Below, piece after piece: positions 1 through 15,000 of a DNA stretch of 64,000 nucleotides. The stretch is taken from NCBI GenBank assembly GCA_964593455.1, contig CAZQHK010000011.1:1-64000 (forward strand), read 5' to 3'. Position 1 is the stretch's first letter. Each line of letters begins with the position of its first letter. The notes beneath the pieces were generated by a model. The model saw only the letters and a program-made list of their open reading frames with translations. It did no database searches and was not told the DNA's origin. A program made the position numbers and the translations under genes. The DNA comes from CAZQHK01 sp964593455 (GTDB taxonomy: Bacteria > Muiribacteriota > CAYSPT01).

Positions 1-3000
1 CAGCGCTACATGCAATACCTGGTCGAGCTCACGCCGGGTAAAAGCGGCGGCTACAACGTTTACTCGCCGCAGATCGATGAAGTGGGTATCTCCTTCTCCG
101 ACGCCGGCACCTTCGACGTGACCTTCAAATGGTACAAAGACAACGGAGCCCTGCTGGGTGGGAGCGTCGACGGGTCTTCCTTCGGGGGCGCGGTGCGTAC
201 GGCCAACTATCGTGGCGGAGCGCCCTACAGCGACACCCTGACTGCCGACCAGACGGTGAAATACCACTGGTGGAAATGCCTGGTCGAGGTGATGGACAAC
301 TTCGGCGGCAAGACCAAAGCGATGGGCTGGATGGACCTGCCCACGCAGGGCGAATACGAGGCTATGGGTGTTGATCCGAATTACCGCAACGTGCATCCCA
401 ACGAAGTGGCCGGATTCGAAGACGGGAGCACCACTGTCTACAACGTCGACAAGACCGGCGCGGTGAGCTACAGCCTGAGCATCGCCGGCGTGGTTGACGC
501 CATGGGTCCGGTGGGTTGGTGGCGTCTTGAAGACGGCAGCGGCGGCACCGCCTCCGATTCTTCAGGTAACGGCAATTCGGGGTCCATTTCCGGAGCGTCA
601 TGGACCACCGGTATGACGGGTAAAGCGTTGTATTTTGATGGGAACGATTACGTCAATATGGATGGTATGGCCGGGAACCTGTCCAACGGTGACGACTTCG
701 CGATGACGGCCTGGTTCAAGACCGGGTACAAGCCCGGTGGTATTAACGGGCATATCCTGTTCTCCGCCCATACCGGCAGCGGGGGTGACGTGTTCCGTGT
801 CGGTACCGGTAAAAACGGCGGTATATTCCTGTCCCACAACACCGACCGGGAACGCGGTTTTGGGTACGCCGATAACCGGTGGCATTACCTGGCGGTCTCG
901 GTAGCCGGTGACAGCGTGATAGAAGTACCTTCCGGGACCCCGAAGGTGTGGGTCGATGGGAACCCCATCACGGGCTTTGCCACCTCGGCAGTTAGCTGGG
1001 ACGAGGCCAGGAAATTCAGCCTGGGCCAGGAATGGGACAGCACCTCGCTCACCGACTTCTGGCGCGGGTCCATCGACGACGTGCGGGTGTACAACCACAC
1101 CCTGTCCGAGGACCAGGTCCTGAACCAGTACCAGGACAGCACAGAAGGCGTTGTTCTCGAGCCTCTCGAGGGCACGAAGATGCTGAAGTTTGCCGGCCAG
1201 GTATCGGGTCTTACCGCCTGGAGCCGTCAGTACTGCCGGCTGACCGTGCGCAACTCCGACTACACCATCCAGCCGGAGGATTACCTGACGTATTGGGTGT
1301 TCGTGCCGGGCAGCACGTACTGCACCGGATTCGGGGTCGACCTGAAATTGAACGACGGACGTTGGATCAGTGCTATCGGTGGTCTTAGCGACCTGAACGG
1401 TCAAAACCCGCCGCGGGCTTCCACACCGAAACACAACGCCTGGAACAAGGTGAGTGTGAACCTGAGCTCTCTCAAAGGCAAAAAAGTGCAGAAGATCGCG
1501 GTGATGTTCGACAATGCCGGCAGCGCCCGCTTAAACGGTGACTTCGAAGCTTATTTCGACGATGTCCGTCTAGGACGCCGCTCGATACGGGTGGAGAACC
1601 TGCTGCCGTCGATCAGCCTGGTACGCTTAAACGGCGGTAACCATAGTAACCGGACCCGGAGCACGCAGCCCGACATCACAGCTACTCCCGCCGGCACCTG
1701 GTCTGACACCGATAACGATCCCAACCGTGACGGCGTCAAAGGCGGCAGCGGCGCGTTCGATATGTTGTCGGCCAGCCAAAACGCGGTGGCCGAGCTTACC
1801 CATTTCGACACGCTGTGGGAGGTGCAGGCGGCCGAGTCCCGGTACCACGCCCCGCTGGGTCAGTTCCGTGACGCGAACCAGATTTACCAGTTCAACAACC
1901 GTACCAGCCTGAGATGGTCGAAAGAAGAGTACCTGGCCAACGACCAGGTACGGGTACGGCTGACGCCGAAGAACCAGCCGAACCAGCAGCCCTCAGGAGA
2001 CACGCAGTACGGTCAGGCGGTGTGGTCGCCGTGGTACCGGATCGTGTACGAACAGAACCAGGGTATCGCCATCAGCCAGATCGTAGATACCGTGGTCAGC
2101 GGCGACACCAGCCAGCGGTGGGCCGAAGTGGACCGGATCTGGTGGAAGACGAAGAACAACTACCTGAACCTGGGGTGCAACCTGCGGTTCAAGCTGAGGA
2201 GCGGCGAGAGTCACAACCAGCTCTTAAGCCGTCCGTTCCAGGGCCCGTCGGGGCAGAACAGTTGGTATGATCTGGCGAGCACGCCCGGTGGTGAGCAGGA
2301 AGCGGAGATCAACACGGCTCAGCACCAGATCGCCTACACCCTGCCGGGAGTGGGGAGTACCTACGGGGTGGAGCGTTACATGCAGTACCTGGTCGAACTT
2401 ACGCCGGGGAAAAGCGGCAGTTACAAGGTGTACTCGCCGCAGCTCGACGAGGTGGGTATCTCATGTTCCGACGCCGGCACCTTTGACGTGACCTTCAAGT
2501 GGTACAAAGACAACGGCGCCATCATGGGCGGGAGCGCCGATGGTTCCTCCTTCGGCGGCAGCGCGGTGCGCACGGCCAACTACCGTGGCGGAGCGCCTTA
2601 CAGCGACACCCTGACCGCCGACCAGACGGTGAAATACCACTGGTGGAAATGCCTGGTCGAGGTGATGGACAACTTCGGCGGCAAGACTAAAGTGGTGGGT
2701 TGGGTGGATCAGCCTACGCAGAGCGAGTACGAGGCTATGGGTGTTGATCCGAATTACCGGATCGTGCATCCCAACGAAGTGGCCGGGTTCGAGGACGGGG
2801 GCACCACGGTCTACAACGTCGATAAGACCGGCGCGGTGAGTTACAGCCTGAGCATCGCCGGTGTAGTTGACGCCATGGGTCCGGTGGGCTGGTGGCGTCT
2901 TGAAGACGGCAGCGGCGGCACCGCCTCCGATTCCTCGGGTAACGGCAATTCGGGGTCCATTTCCGGAGCGTCATGGACCACCGGTATGACGGGTAAAGCG

Positions 3001-6000
3001 TTGTATTTTGATGGGAACGATTACGTCAATATGGATGGTATGGCCGGGAACCTGTCCAACGGTGACGACTTCGCGATGACGGCCTGGTTCAAGACCGGGT
3101 ACAAGCCCGGTGGTATTAACGGGCATATCCTGTTCTCCGCCCATACCGGCAGCGGGGGTGACGTGTTCCGTGTCGGTACCGGTAAAAACGGCGGTATATT
3201 CCTGTCCCACAACACCGACCGGGAACGCGGTTTTGGGTACGCCGATAACCGGTGGCATTACCTGGCGGTCTCGGTAGCCGGTGACAGCGTGATAGAAGTA
3301 CCTTCCGGGACCCCGAAGGTGTGGGTCGATGGGAACCCCATCACGGGCTTTGCCACCTCGGCAGTTAGCTGGGACGAGGCCAGGAAATTCAGCCTGGGCC
3401 AGGAATGGGACAGCACCTCGCTCACCGACTTCTGGCGCGGGTCCATCGACGACGTGCGGGTGTACAACCACACCCTGTCCGAGGACCAGGTCCTGAACCA
3501 GTACCAGGACAGCACAGAAGGCGTTGTTCTCGAGCCTCTCGAGGGCACGAAGATGCTGAAGTTTGCCGGCCAGGTATCGGGTCTTACCACCTGGAGCCGC
3601 CAGTACTGCCGGTTGACCGTGCGCAACTCCGACTACACCATCCAGCCGGAGGATTACCTGACGTATTGGGTATTCGTGCCGGGCAGCACGTACTGCACCG
3701 GGTTCGGGGTCGACCTGAAACTGAACGACGGGCGCTGGATCAGCGCCATCGGTGGTCTTAGCGATCTAAACGGACAGAATCCGCCACGTGCTTCCACACC
3801 GAAACACAATGCCTGGAACAAGGTGAGCGTGAACCTGAACTCTCTTAAAGGTAAGAAAGTACAGAAGATCGCGGTGATGTTCGACAATACCGGGAGCCCG
3901 CGCTTAAACGGCGACTTTGAGGCTTATTTCGATGATATCCGGCTTGGACGCCGATCATTGCGGATAGAGAATTTGCTGCCATCCATCAGCCGGGTACGTT
4001 TAAACGGCGGCAACCATAGTAACCGGACCCGGACCACGCGGCCCGATATCACCGCTACTCCCGACGGCACCTGGTCTGACACCGACACCGATCCCAACCG
4101 TGACGGGGTTAAAGGCGGCAGCGGCGCGTTCGATTTCCTGTCAGCCAGCCAGAACGCGGTGGCCGAGCTTACCCACTTCGACACGCTGTGGGAGGTGCAG
4201 GCGGCCGAGTCCCGGTACCACGCTCCGCTTGGTCAGTTCCGTGACGCGAACCAGATTTACCAGTTCAACAACCGTACCAGCCTGAGATGGTCGAAAGAAG
4301 AGTACCTGGCCAACGACCAGGTACGGGTACGGCTGACGCCGAAGAACCAGCCGAACCAGCAGCCCTCAGGAGACACGCAGTACGGTCAGGCGGTGTGGTC
4401 GCCGTGGTACCGGATCGTGTACGAACAGAACCAGGGTATCGCCATCAGTCAGATTGTTGATACCGTGGTCAGCGGCGATACCAGCCAGCGGTGGGCCGAA
4501 GCTGACCGTATCTGGTGGAAGACGAAGAACAACTACCTGGGCCTGGGGTGTAACCTGCGATTCAAGCTCAGGAGCGGCGAGAGTTACAACCAGCTCTTAG
4601 GCCGTCCGTTCCTGGGCCCGACAGGGCAGAACAGCTGGTACGATCTATCGAGCACTCCCGGTGGTGAGCAGGAAGCGGAGATCAACACGACGCAGCACCA
4701 GATCGCCTACGTACTGCCGGGGGTGGGGAATACCTACGGGGTAGAGCGCTACATGCAATACCTGGTGGAACTCACGCCGGGTAAAAGCGGCGGCTACAAG
4801 GTTTACTCGCCGCAGATCGATGAGGTTGGCATCGCCTGCTCCGATGCCGGCACCTTCGACGTGACCTTCAAGTGGTACAAAGACAACGGCGCCATCATGG
4901 GTGGGAGCGTCGACGGGTCTTCCTTCGGGGGCGCGGTGCGCACGGCCAACTACCGTGGCGGAGCGCCCTACAGCGACACGCTGTCCGCCAGCCAAACGGT
5001 GAAATACCACTGGTGGAAATGCCTGGTCGAGGTGATGGACAACTTCGGTGGCAAGACCAAAGTGGTGGGCTGGGTGGACTTGCCCACGCAGGGCGAGTAC
5101 GAGGCTATGGGTATTGACCCGACTTATCGAAACGTGCATCCCAACGAAGTGGCCGGGTTCGAAGACGGGAGCACCACTATCTACGAGGTGAACAAGACCG
5201 GCGCGGTGAGCTACAGCCTGAGCACAGCCGGCGTGGTTGACGCCATGGGCCCCATCAGCTGGTGGCGTCTTGAAGACGGCAGCGGCGGCACCGCCTCCGA
5301 TTCCTCGGGTAACGGCAATTCGGGGTCCATTTCCGGAGCGTCATGGACCACCGGTATGACGGGTAAAGCGTTGTATTTTGATGGGAACGATTACGTCAAT
5401 ATGGATGGTATGGCCGGGAACCTGTCCAACGGTGACGACTTCGCGATGACGGCCTGGTTCAAGACCGGGTACAAGCCCGGTGGTATTAACGGGCATATCC
5501 TGTTCTCCGCCCATACCGGCAGCGGGGGTGACGTGTTCCGTGTCGGTACCGGTAAAAACGGCGGTATATTCCTGTCCCACAACACCGACCGGGAACGCGG
5601 TTTTGGGTACGCCGATAACCGGTGGCATTACCTGGCGGTCTCGGTAGCCGGTGACAGCGTGATAGAAGTACCTTCCGGGACCCCGAAGGTGTGGGTCGAT
5701 GGGAACCCCATCACGGGCTTTGCCACCTCGGCAGTTAGCTGGGACGAGGCCAGGAAATTCAGCCTGGGCCAGGAATGGGACAGCACCTCGCTCACCGACT
5801 TCTGGCGCGGGTCCATCGACGACGTGCGGGTGTACAACCACACCCTGTCCGAGGACCAGGTCCTGAACCAGTACCAGGACAGCGCTGAAGGCGTTGTTCT
5901 CGAGCCTCTCGAAGGCACCAGGATGCTGAAATTTGCCGGCCAGGTATCGAGTCTTATCACCTGGAGCCGCCAGTACTGCCGGTTGACCGTGCGCAACTCC

Positions 6001-9000
6001 GACTACACCATCCAGCCGGAGGATTACCTGACGTATTGGGTGTTCGTGCCGGGCAGCACGTACTGCACCGGATTCGGGGTCGACCTGAAATTGAACGACG
6101 GACGTTGGATCAGCACTATCGGCAGCCTCACCGACCTGAACGGATTGAACCCGCCGCGGGCTTCCACGCCGAAACACAATGCCTGGAACAAGGTGAGCGT
6201 GAACCTGAGTTCTCTTAAAGGTAAGAAGGTGCAGAAGATCGCGGTGATGTTCGACAATACCGGGAGCCCGCGCTTAAACGGCGACTTTGAGGCTTATTTC
6301 GATGATATCCGGCTTGGACGCCGATCATTGCGGATAGAGAATTTGCTGCCATCCATCAGCCGGGTACGTTTAAACGGCGGCAACCATAGTAACCGGACCC
6401 GGACCACGCGGCCCGACATCACGGCCACTCCCGACGGCACCTGGTCTGACACCGATACCGACCCCAACCGCGACGGCGTCAAAGGCGGCAGCGGCGCTTT
6501 CGATATCTTGTCGGCCAGCCAAAACGCGGTGGCCGAGCTCACTCACTTCGACATGCTGTGGGAGGTGCAGGCGGCCGAGTCCCGGTACCACGCCCCGCTG
6601 GGTCAGTTCCGTGACGCGAACCAGATTTACCAGTTCAACAACCGTACCAGCCTGAGATGGTCGAAAGAAGAGTACCTGGCCAACGACCAGGTACGGGTAC
6701 GGCTGACGCCGAAGAACCAGCCGAACCAGCAGCCCTCAGGAGACACGCAGTACGGTCAGGCGGTGTGGTCGCCGTGGTACCGGATCGTGTACGAACAGAA
6801 CTTAGGTATCGCTATCAGCCAGATCATGGATACCATTCCCCACGGCGACACCAAACAGCGGTGGGCGGAAGCGGACCGTATCTGGTGGAGAACGAAGAAC
6901 GACTACCAGACCCTCGGCTGCAACCTGCGGTTCAAGCTCAGGAGCGGCGAGAGCTACAACCAGCTCCTGGGCCGTCCGTTCCAGGGCCCGTCGGGTCAGA
7001 ACAGCTGGTACGATCTATCGAGCACTCCCGCCGGTGAGCAGGTTGCCGAGATCAACACGACTCAGCACCAGATTGCCTACGTACTGCCGGGAGTGGGGAA
7101 TACCTACGGGGTGGAGCGCTACATGCAGTACCTGGTGGAGTTCACGCCGGGAACAAGCGGCGGCTACAAGGTCTACTCGCCGCAGCTCGACGAGGTGGGA
7201 ATCGCATGCTCCGATGCCGGCACCTTCACCGTGGCCTTTAGCTGGTACAAGGACAATGGCGCCCTGCTGGGGGGCAGTACCAACGGGTCCGCCTTCGGCA
7301 GCGTGGTTCGGTCGGCCAACTACCGTGGCCCGTCGCCGTACAACGACACCCTGTCAGCCGGGCTGACGACCAAGTACGAGTGGTGGAAATGTTTGGTCGA
7401 GGTGATGGACAACTTCGGCGGCACCAGTACGGCCGTCGGCTGGCTGGATCTGCCTTCGCAGAGCGAGTACCAGTCCGTAAGTGTTGACCCGTCCAACCGG
7501 ATAGTTCACCCCAACGAGGAGATCGGATTCGAGGACGGGAGCACCACGGTCTACGGTGTGGACAAGACCGGCGCCGTGAGTTACAGCCTGGGTACTGCCG
7601 GGGTGGTCGATTCCCGGGGTTCAATGGCCTGGTGGCGGTTCGAGGAAGGTATCGGCGGTACCGCTACTGACTCTTCAGGAAACCAGAACAACGGTACCTT
7701 GAGAAACGGGGTGCAGTGGGCCGGCGGCAAGAGCGGCCAGGCGCTTAAGTTCGATGGCTCTAACGACTACGTGACATGTGGCAGCTCATCGGATTTGAAT
7801 ACTGGCGACCAGATTACTATAACTGCCTGGATCAAGCCGTCAAACAGCCTGCCGAACAGCTGGTATTTCGTGGCCGGCAAGAGCAATTTCTGGTCGGACG
7901 ATACATACGGACTGGTTATCCACGATAAGCGGCCAGGGTTCTTCGTCGACACCACGGAAGACCGCCATGATCTGTCACTGAAAGCCAATCGGTGGTATTT
8001 CGTTGCGGGTACCTATGATGGCGATAAAATCATCACGTATGTGGACAGCGAGCCGTCTTTCACCGTGAGCCACCCCGGATCTAACCTGGCCAACGGCTTT
8101 AATTTTACTATCGGCGCCGATAATGAAGGGACCTATAACTTCCCTGGCATTATTGACGACGTGCGAGTTTACAGTTACGCGTTATCCGAGGACCAGCTCT
8201 TCACCCTGATGGAGGAAAGCGCGAAAGGTCTTGTGCTGGAGCCGCTCGAGGGCACGAAGATGCTTAAGTTTACCGGCCAGGTAGCGGGGCTTACCGCCTG
8301 GAGCCGGCAGTATTGCCGGCTGACCATGCGCAACTGCGACTATACCATCCAGCCCGAAGATTACCTGACGTACTGGGTATTCGTACCGGGTAGCACCTAC
8401 TGCAGCGGTTTCGGAGTTGACTTGAAGTTGAACGACGGGCGGTGGATCAGTACCATCGGCAGTCTCGAAGATATAAACGGCCAGAACCCGCCCACGGCAG
8501 TCACTCCGAAGCACGGCGGTTGGAACAAGGTGAGTGTGGACCTGAGTTCTCTCACGGGCAAAAAGGTGCAGAAGATCGCCGTGATGTTTGACAACACCGG
8601 CAGCGCTCGTTTGAACGGAGAGTTCGAAGCGTTCTTCGACGATATCCGGGTCGGCCGCCGGTCGATTCGGGTGGAGAACACGTTGCCTAGAATCAGCCGG
8701 GTACGCTTAAACGGCGGCAACCACAGCAACTGGACCCGGACCACACGGCCGGATATCACGGCCACCCCCGACGGTACCTGGCAAGACAACGATACTGATC
8801 CGAACCGTGACGGCGTACACGGCGGTTCCACGGCTTTCGATGTGCTGTCTGCCAGCCAGAACGCAGTAGCGGAACTTTCCCACTTCGACACGTTGTGGGA
8901 GGTGCAGGCGGCAGAATCTCGTTACCACGCCCCGTTGGGTCAATGGCGTAGTGCCGGGCAGGTGTACCAGCTCAGCAACCGTCCCAGTCTGAGATGGTCG

Positions 9001-12000
9001 AAAGAAGAGTACCTGGCCAACGACCAGGTACGGGTACGGCTGACGCCGAAGAACCAGCCGGACCAGCAACCGTCCGGTGATACGCAGTTTGGGACGGCGC
9101 TGTGGTCGTCGTGGTACCGGATCGTGTACGAGCAAGACGCAGGTGTTGCTATTTCCGAGATAATGGATTCGATGTCTACCGGTAACGATGACCGGCGCTA
9201 CGAGATGTACGGTGATATACGGTGGACCGCAGCCTACAATACCGGAGGCGGCGATCTCAAGTTTAAACTGAGAAGCGCCGACAGCGTGTCCGATCTTCTT
9301 AATCAGTCGTTTGTGGGACCATCGGGAACCGGCAGCTGGTACGATCTCTCGAGCGCGCCCGCGGGTGAACCCCAGGCCGTCATCAACTCCGAGCTGTATC
9401 ACGAAACCTCTCCCGATGGCCTCAAACGGCGGGTACATCGTTACATGCAGTACCTGGTCGAACTGACTCCGGGCCGCAACGGCAGCAATCAGAAGGTCTT
9501 CTCGCCGGTGCTGCACGAGGTCACCATAAACTGCCTCGACGTGGTCTCCTACCGGCACTACGAATGGTACCGGGATAACACCACTTCCGACGGATCGGCC
9601 TTCAACTTCGATTCGCCTGATTATACTGATGAGATAAGGTCCAGGAATCCCAGTTCCACCAGCATCTTACCGCCTATGGTCGACGGGAACACTCCCACCA
9701 TGCGTGGCGACTGGTGGGCGGTCAAGGTGCTGGCCCGGGACATGTTCGAGGCCGAGACCCAAGCGTATGCCATGGCTTACTCGAGAAACGGCGGCGACCC
9801 GATGTTCTTCCCCGTCCAATCCCCCAACAGCTCTATCTACGGAGAGGATTTCTCCGGTGGCTCGGTGACGGTCTACTCGACTCAGCCGCTACCCGGCACC
9901 AATTCCAACAATCTGTCCTACAATCTCCAGGTGGTCTCTTCCGCGTATGACGGAATGGCCGATCGGGTAGAAGATTCCGGGAACTATATGCTGCAGTTCT
10001 CCGGCGTCGTGGAGTCACTGAAATCCTACGCCAGGCGGACGATCAGGGTGATCTTCAAAAGCAACATAAACCGTACTATCGATGCCCAGGACCGGTTTTC
10101 CTACTGGATGTACATCCCCGGCAGTTGGGATGACCCGATCTCGCACCAGCGTGTGCTCAACTACGGCACCGGGTTCGCCCTGGACGCGAAGCTGAGTAAC
10201 GGCCAGTGGGTGAGCGACATCGCCGCCTGCACGGAGGTCAACGAATACCCGAAGACGGCGGCGGCCTACAAACACAACGGCTGGCATCACTATTCCATCG
10301 ACCTGACGCCCATGCGCGGCCACCAAATCAAAGAACTGGCGGTGGTGTTTGACGGCACGTACACCTCCACCTTAAACGGCAAGTACTTGGCCTATTTTGA
10401 TGACATCAGGGTACTCAGGCACTCGGTGGAGCTCCAGAACAGCTATCCCACGGTTAACACGGTTGAGATGCATCCGGACAACCCCACCACCAGGACCGAT
10501 CTGTCCGCCTCGGGGTATCACAGCTCTATCCTGGCCCGTGAAGGTGAAGAGAACTGGTACGACTGGGACGCGGATCCGGATGTTGACGGCCGGTACGATT
10601 CAACCGAAGAAGGCGCGTTAGACCGCGATGGTGACTACTATCGTATCTGGCAGGTCAAATGGCAGGACGAAAACGGCGGTAACATCGATAATGCGCTGGG
10701 CATGTATCTTAACAACAAAGGCGGCGGCGGTGGTTGGTACCAATGGGTCTATTTACGCCGCAACCTTTCCCAGGCGGTGCCGGTTGGCGATGACACCATC
10801 GTCAGCTGGAGCCAATACGACCGCAACCAATCGATGATATTCGCTCTCCTGGTCCGTGGCGTTGATGGTTCGGACCGCTGGCTCTCCTACGCGTACAACG
10901 CCGGGACAGGGTACTGGGACAGCACCACGAGCTATTTGGGTTTCGTAAATATGAGAGAATGGAAAGAAAGTGCTCGGAACGGTTTCGGCGACATGGCCGA
11001 TCCCGGTCGCCGCTATGACCAGTGGCAGACCTTCGCCCGTAATATCAGCAATGACTACCGTCGTGAATACCGTCAGCAGGCCGCCAGTGTCCGGTCTCTC
11101 CGGATGGGGCATTTCAACTACGGGAGTTGGACGTATGACATCATCGGACGGTTGGATGATATTGTTATCGGCGACGTATCCACCTCGATCGGTTTGATGC
11201 TTAACACGAAACTCTCCGAACGCACCCTCGACCAGGCCAGCGGAGTCTTTTACGAAAACTTCGATTTCGGTGTGGACCCGGCTTGGTACGTCGAGATCAC
11301 CGGCAACGATCCGAACATGGACCCGCCGGAGATCCGCCAGGTTACCGGCGACGGCTGGACCTCTTTCAGTACCGGTTCCGTCATCACCGCTGACAGGATC
11401 CGGTGGGGTGAAAGTATCCGGATGGGTCTTGCGCCCAGGAACATCGTCCAGGAACGTGCGCCCTCCAACGTGCGCCGAGTCGAGATCAACCAGCGGGTGC
11501 TCTTCTCCGACGAGAAGGTAATCAAGTTCGAGCAGGACCGCGGCGTGGCGATTTCGGAAATCCTGGACGTGGGTAACTTCGGGATGATACACCGGATCGG
11601 CTGGGACGCCAACCGGTTCGGCGGCGGCGTGAAAATCAAGATCAGGACTGCAAAAACGGTGGAAGATCTAGTGGGTAAAAATGAGCAGGGGGAACCGAAA
11701 ACTCCCTTCACCGGTCCGGACGGCACGGCCAACACCGCCTTCGTGGTGACCGGAGACGATAAAGAAGGGCAGGACTACACCCTGCAAAACAAAGGCTATG
11801 TGCAGTACCTGGTGGAACTCACGCCTAATGCCGATAAAACCGCTACCCCGATTTTCAGGGAAGTCGATCTCACCTTCGGCGAGGTATTGAAGTTCGATTT
11901 TTCCTGGCAGGCCTTTGCGGACCTGCTGATCGATGAGCATTCCATCTCGGAACGTGATGCGTTCGATAACGATGGCAACCTGCAAACAGACGAGATCGGT

Positions 12001-15000
12001 GAACCACTGACCACCGAGGTCTACGTAAGCACCAGCCTGCCGCCGGCGGAATGGCCGCCGGCACCGGCCGGCGCGACTCCCGGCCAGTATGCTTTCAGTA
12101 TTCTGCCCGGACACGTGGTCTACGGCGCCCATCGGTACAAGTGTTCAGCCCAGGTAAGCAATATCGGCGAACCCATCGTGGCGGCCTCCAAGGCTGTGGA
12201 TGTGCCCGGTTACACCGGTCTGAGAGGAAACGCCAGCGGCACTCCAGTTCTCGATACTCTGGCTATCGTGGAGAAGGGTACTATTCCGGTCCGCACCTTT
12301 ACCGACCTGGAGTTCGGTCTGGCTCCCATGGACAATGCCGCCTACACCCTGTGGTATCACTGCCGGGTCAGCCATGATGAGTGGGAAGCCGGTACCGAGC
12401 TGAAATGTCCCAACATAAACTGTGGTAACTCCGGTCCCTGGGATCCGTTCTGGAAGATGTCCAAAGGGTCGGAGTTCGGTTCCCTGTGGATAGTTGAAAA
12501 CGCCAAGGTTGGTAATCGCGGCGTAAAGACCGTGCTGACCGGCAGTTCCTCGGTCTATGGCCGGCCATATACCCAGACCCAGTTTGACATGAAGACCTCC
12601 CGGTACGTCCGGGTATGGGTAAAACCCGGCTCGGGCGCCGATTACATACGTTTCTACGCCTTTGATGTCTCCGAAGCCCGGTTCGAGACCGTTATCAGCG
12701 ACGTCGGCTTGGGCGGAAACCAGATCAGGGACGGTTACTACCGTGTCGGCAAAGAGTTGGTGAGAAACAAGTGGAATGAAATCTGGCTCGACCTGCTGCA
12801 GACCGATGGAGACGGTATCATGGCCACGGCTGTCAACTTCGGCTGGGAGGTCAATTCCAACGCCACCTGGTCGTTTGACAGTGCGATCAGTGAATCCCTC
12901 GTGGGACGTGACTTTGCCGATGTCATCGTGCGGGACAGCTCTCCGCCGGTCCTCGCCCAGGAACTGCACGACATGCGCTCACAGATCGATGTTGAGCGGA
13001 GTAACGGTTACCGGTTGACTTTCGACCTGGAAGACGGCCGAAACGAGAACAGTGAAGCCAGTTGGGGTACGGTGCTTGATTTTGGCGCCGTATATATCAA
13101 GACCGATTTCTTCGATCCGCTGGAACCCGCTGATCTTGAGATCGGTTCACGGTTTGGCCGCAGTTACGGCGGTTCCGGTGTCAACCTCCAGGCTTACGGT
13201 GTCGACGGTGTCCCGTACGGTGATTATGAAACCTTCGACCGGAACTATGAAAAACCCGGCAGTCCGTACTACGGTTTGAGCTGGAGTGACGTGGTGGCGG
13301 AGAACGGTATTAGCGACGATGACAACATCAAACTCAGACTTTCCGCCGGACCGACAGTAATCAGGTACCTGGAAGATCAACTCGAGCGGGTCACCTTCCT
13401 GGTACCCATGGATCTGGGGATACCCGATCCCGTTACGGGCGCCACCCACGAGTTGTGGGCTTTCGACCGGACAGACGTGCGCCTGGGTAAAGAGATCCGC
13501 GGGAAAGCCGGCAGAAATTACCAGTTGATCTACCGGCCCAAACGGCACTTCGGCGAAGGAAAACACCTGATATTCACCGAGGTGGCCGATAAAGCGGGCC
13601 TGCTGTATAACCATCTGGAGACTCCCGTACAGGGCAAAGATCACGGAGTGATTCCCACCGATCCGCAGGTTAGCGCCGATGAGGGCAGCGGCGGGTTGGT
13701 GTTTAAGGATTCATTCGATCTGTTTACCGACGAGTTCTCCGATGCCGTACCCGGTAAGTGGCTCCGCAAATCCGGTACCTGGAATATCGATCCGGGGCAC
13801 TACTTGTCCCAGAGCTCTGCCAGCGGTAACCGGATTGCCATGGCCGGTCAATCGCTATGGAAAGATTACCGGGTCGAAGGTCGTTTCATGATTAAGAGTG
13901 GTAATACGGCCGGGTTCGGGGGCCGGATGACCGATGCCGGACGGGGATACGCGGTAACGGTTAATCAGTCCACCGACAAGATCACCCTGTGGCGTCAGGA
14001 CAGCCCCTCCAGCCGGGTGAAAATGGCTGAATCGAGTTGCGGATTCAACGTGGTCCGCAACACCTGGTACCGGTATGTGTTTACCCTGTCCGGCCGGAAA
14101 CTTGAAGCCGGGATCAAATCGGGATATTATGGTTTCGGCTCGTTCTCACCGCAAATCTCCATTACCGACGTGCTCGGGTTTTCCGACCAAGGTATGATCG
14201 CACTCCTCACCGATTCCAGTTCCGCCGTCTTCGACAACGTGTATGTACAGACAAGCGATCCGACGGAGAAAGGATGGTCGAGGAGCGGTTCAGGTCAGCT
14301 ATCACTGGATAACGGCCGGCTCGGCATTAGTTGCAGCAACTCAAATTACACCTATGCCGAACTGCCCATCGATGTTCAAAATGGTGACGTAACGTTCGAT
14401 GTACGAATGGTTTCCTTGAAGAGCGACCGGCCCATGCGGATATCTCTCAGGCAGGATTCCAACAACTATGTGGAAACCGACATTTTCTGTACCGGTCAGG
14501 GTTCCCGTCCCAACGAATACAAGATTTTACAGAATAACAGCGGAACATCGACAACCAGCCGGGGCGCCATGAGCAAGACCATTTTGTCCGGATGGGATGA
14601 GAACAACCGGTTCAAGCTGCAGGTGACCGGAGAAACCATCAGCCTGCATGTCAAGGACGGCGGCAACTATGTCAAACTCGGCCAATTAAGCCGGGCCGGT
14701 GCGCATGTGTTCCAGACATTGAGATTTGGAATCGGCGGCAGCGGCAGCGACATCTGGATCGACAACGTGGAGGTTCGCGACATCTCGAGCACGGTGGTAT
14801 CCGGCAACTGGCAGGCCTTGCCCGCCGAGTACGGAACCGGCGATTTCGAGGGCCGGACCTATGACGGTAAGTGGTGTGATATCAGGCCGTACACGGACTG
14901 GAAAGAAAACGTTCAGAATGATGCCGACTGGTTTGGTGCTACCGCCCGGGTAGCGGACGGCGTCGTTAGAAACGTCACCGGCTCCGAGGGGCGGTTCATA

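Larger units (their letters stand above)
4..11793 (+). repeat. Five tandem ~2.37-kb coding units inside the giant gene
   Basis: Each unit opens with Arg-Tyr-Met-Gln-Tyr-Leu-Val-Glu followed by Leu/Phe-Thr-Pro-Gly. Starts are 4, 2374, 4747, 7117 and 9439; a sixth, degenerate opening (GYVQYLVELTP) is at 11794 and begins unrelated sequence. Unit lengths are 2370, 2373, 2370, 2322 and 2355 bp. Units 1-3 are nearly identical. Unit 2 has one extra Ser codon. Unit 4 keeps the flanking domains but carries a different LamG domain. Unit 5 keeps only the skeleton and has no recognisable LamG. All differences keep the frame. Confidence 0.92.

Noticed and set aside
598..6177. Long minus-strand frames of up to 278 codons opposite the giant gene, repeated in each unit
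   Set aside because: They recur only because the plus-strand repeats recur. They have no ribosome sites and no protein-like motifs, and their openness follows from strong codon bias of the sense gene.
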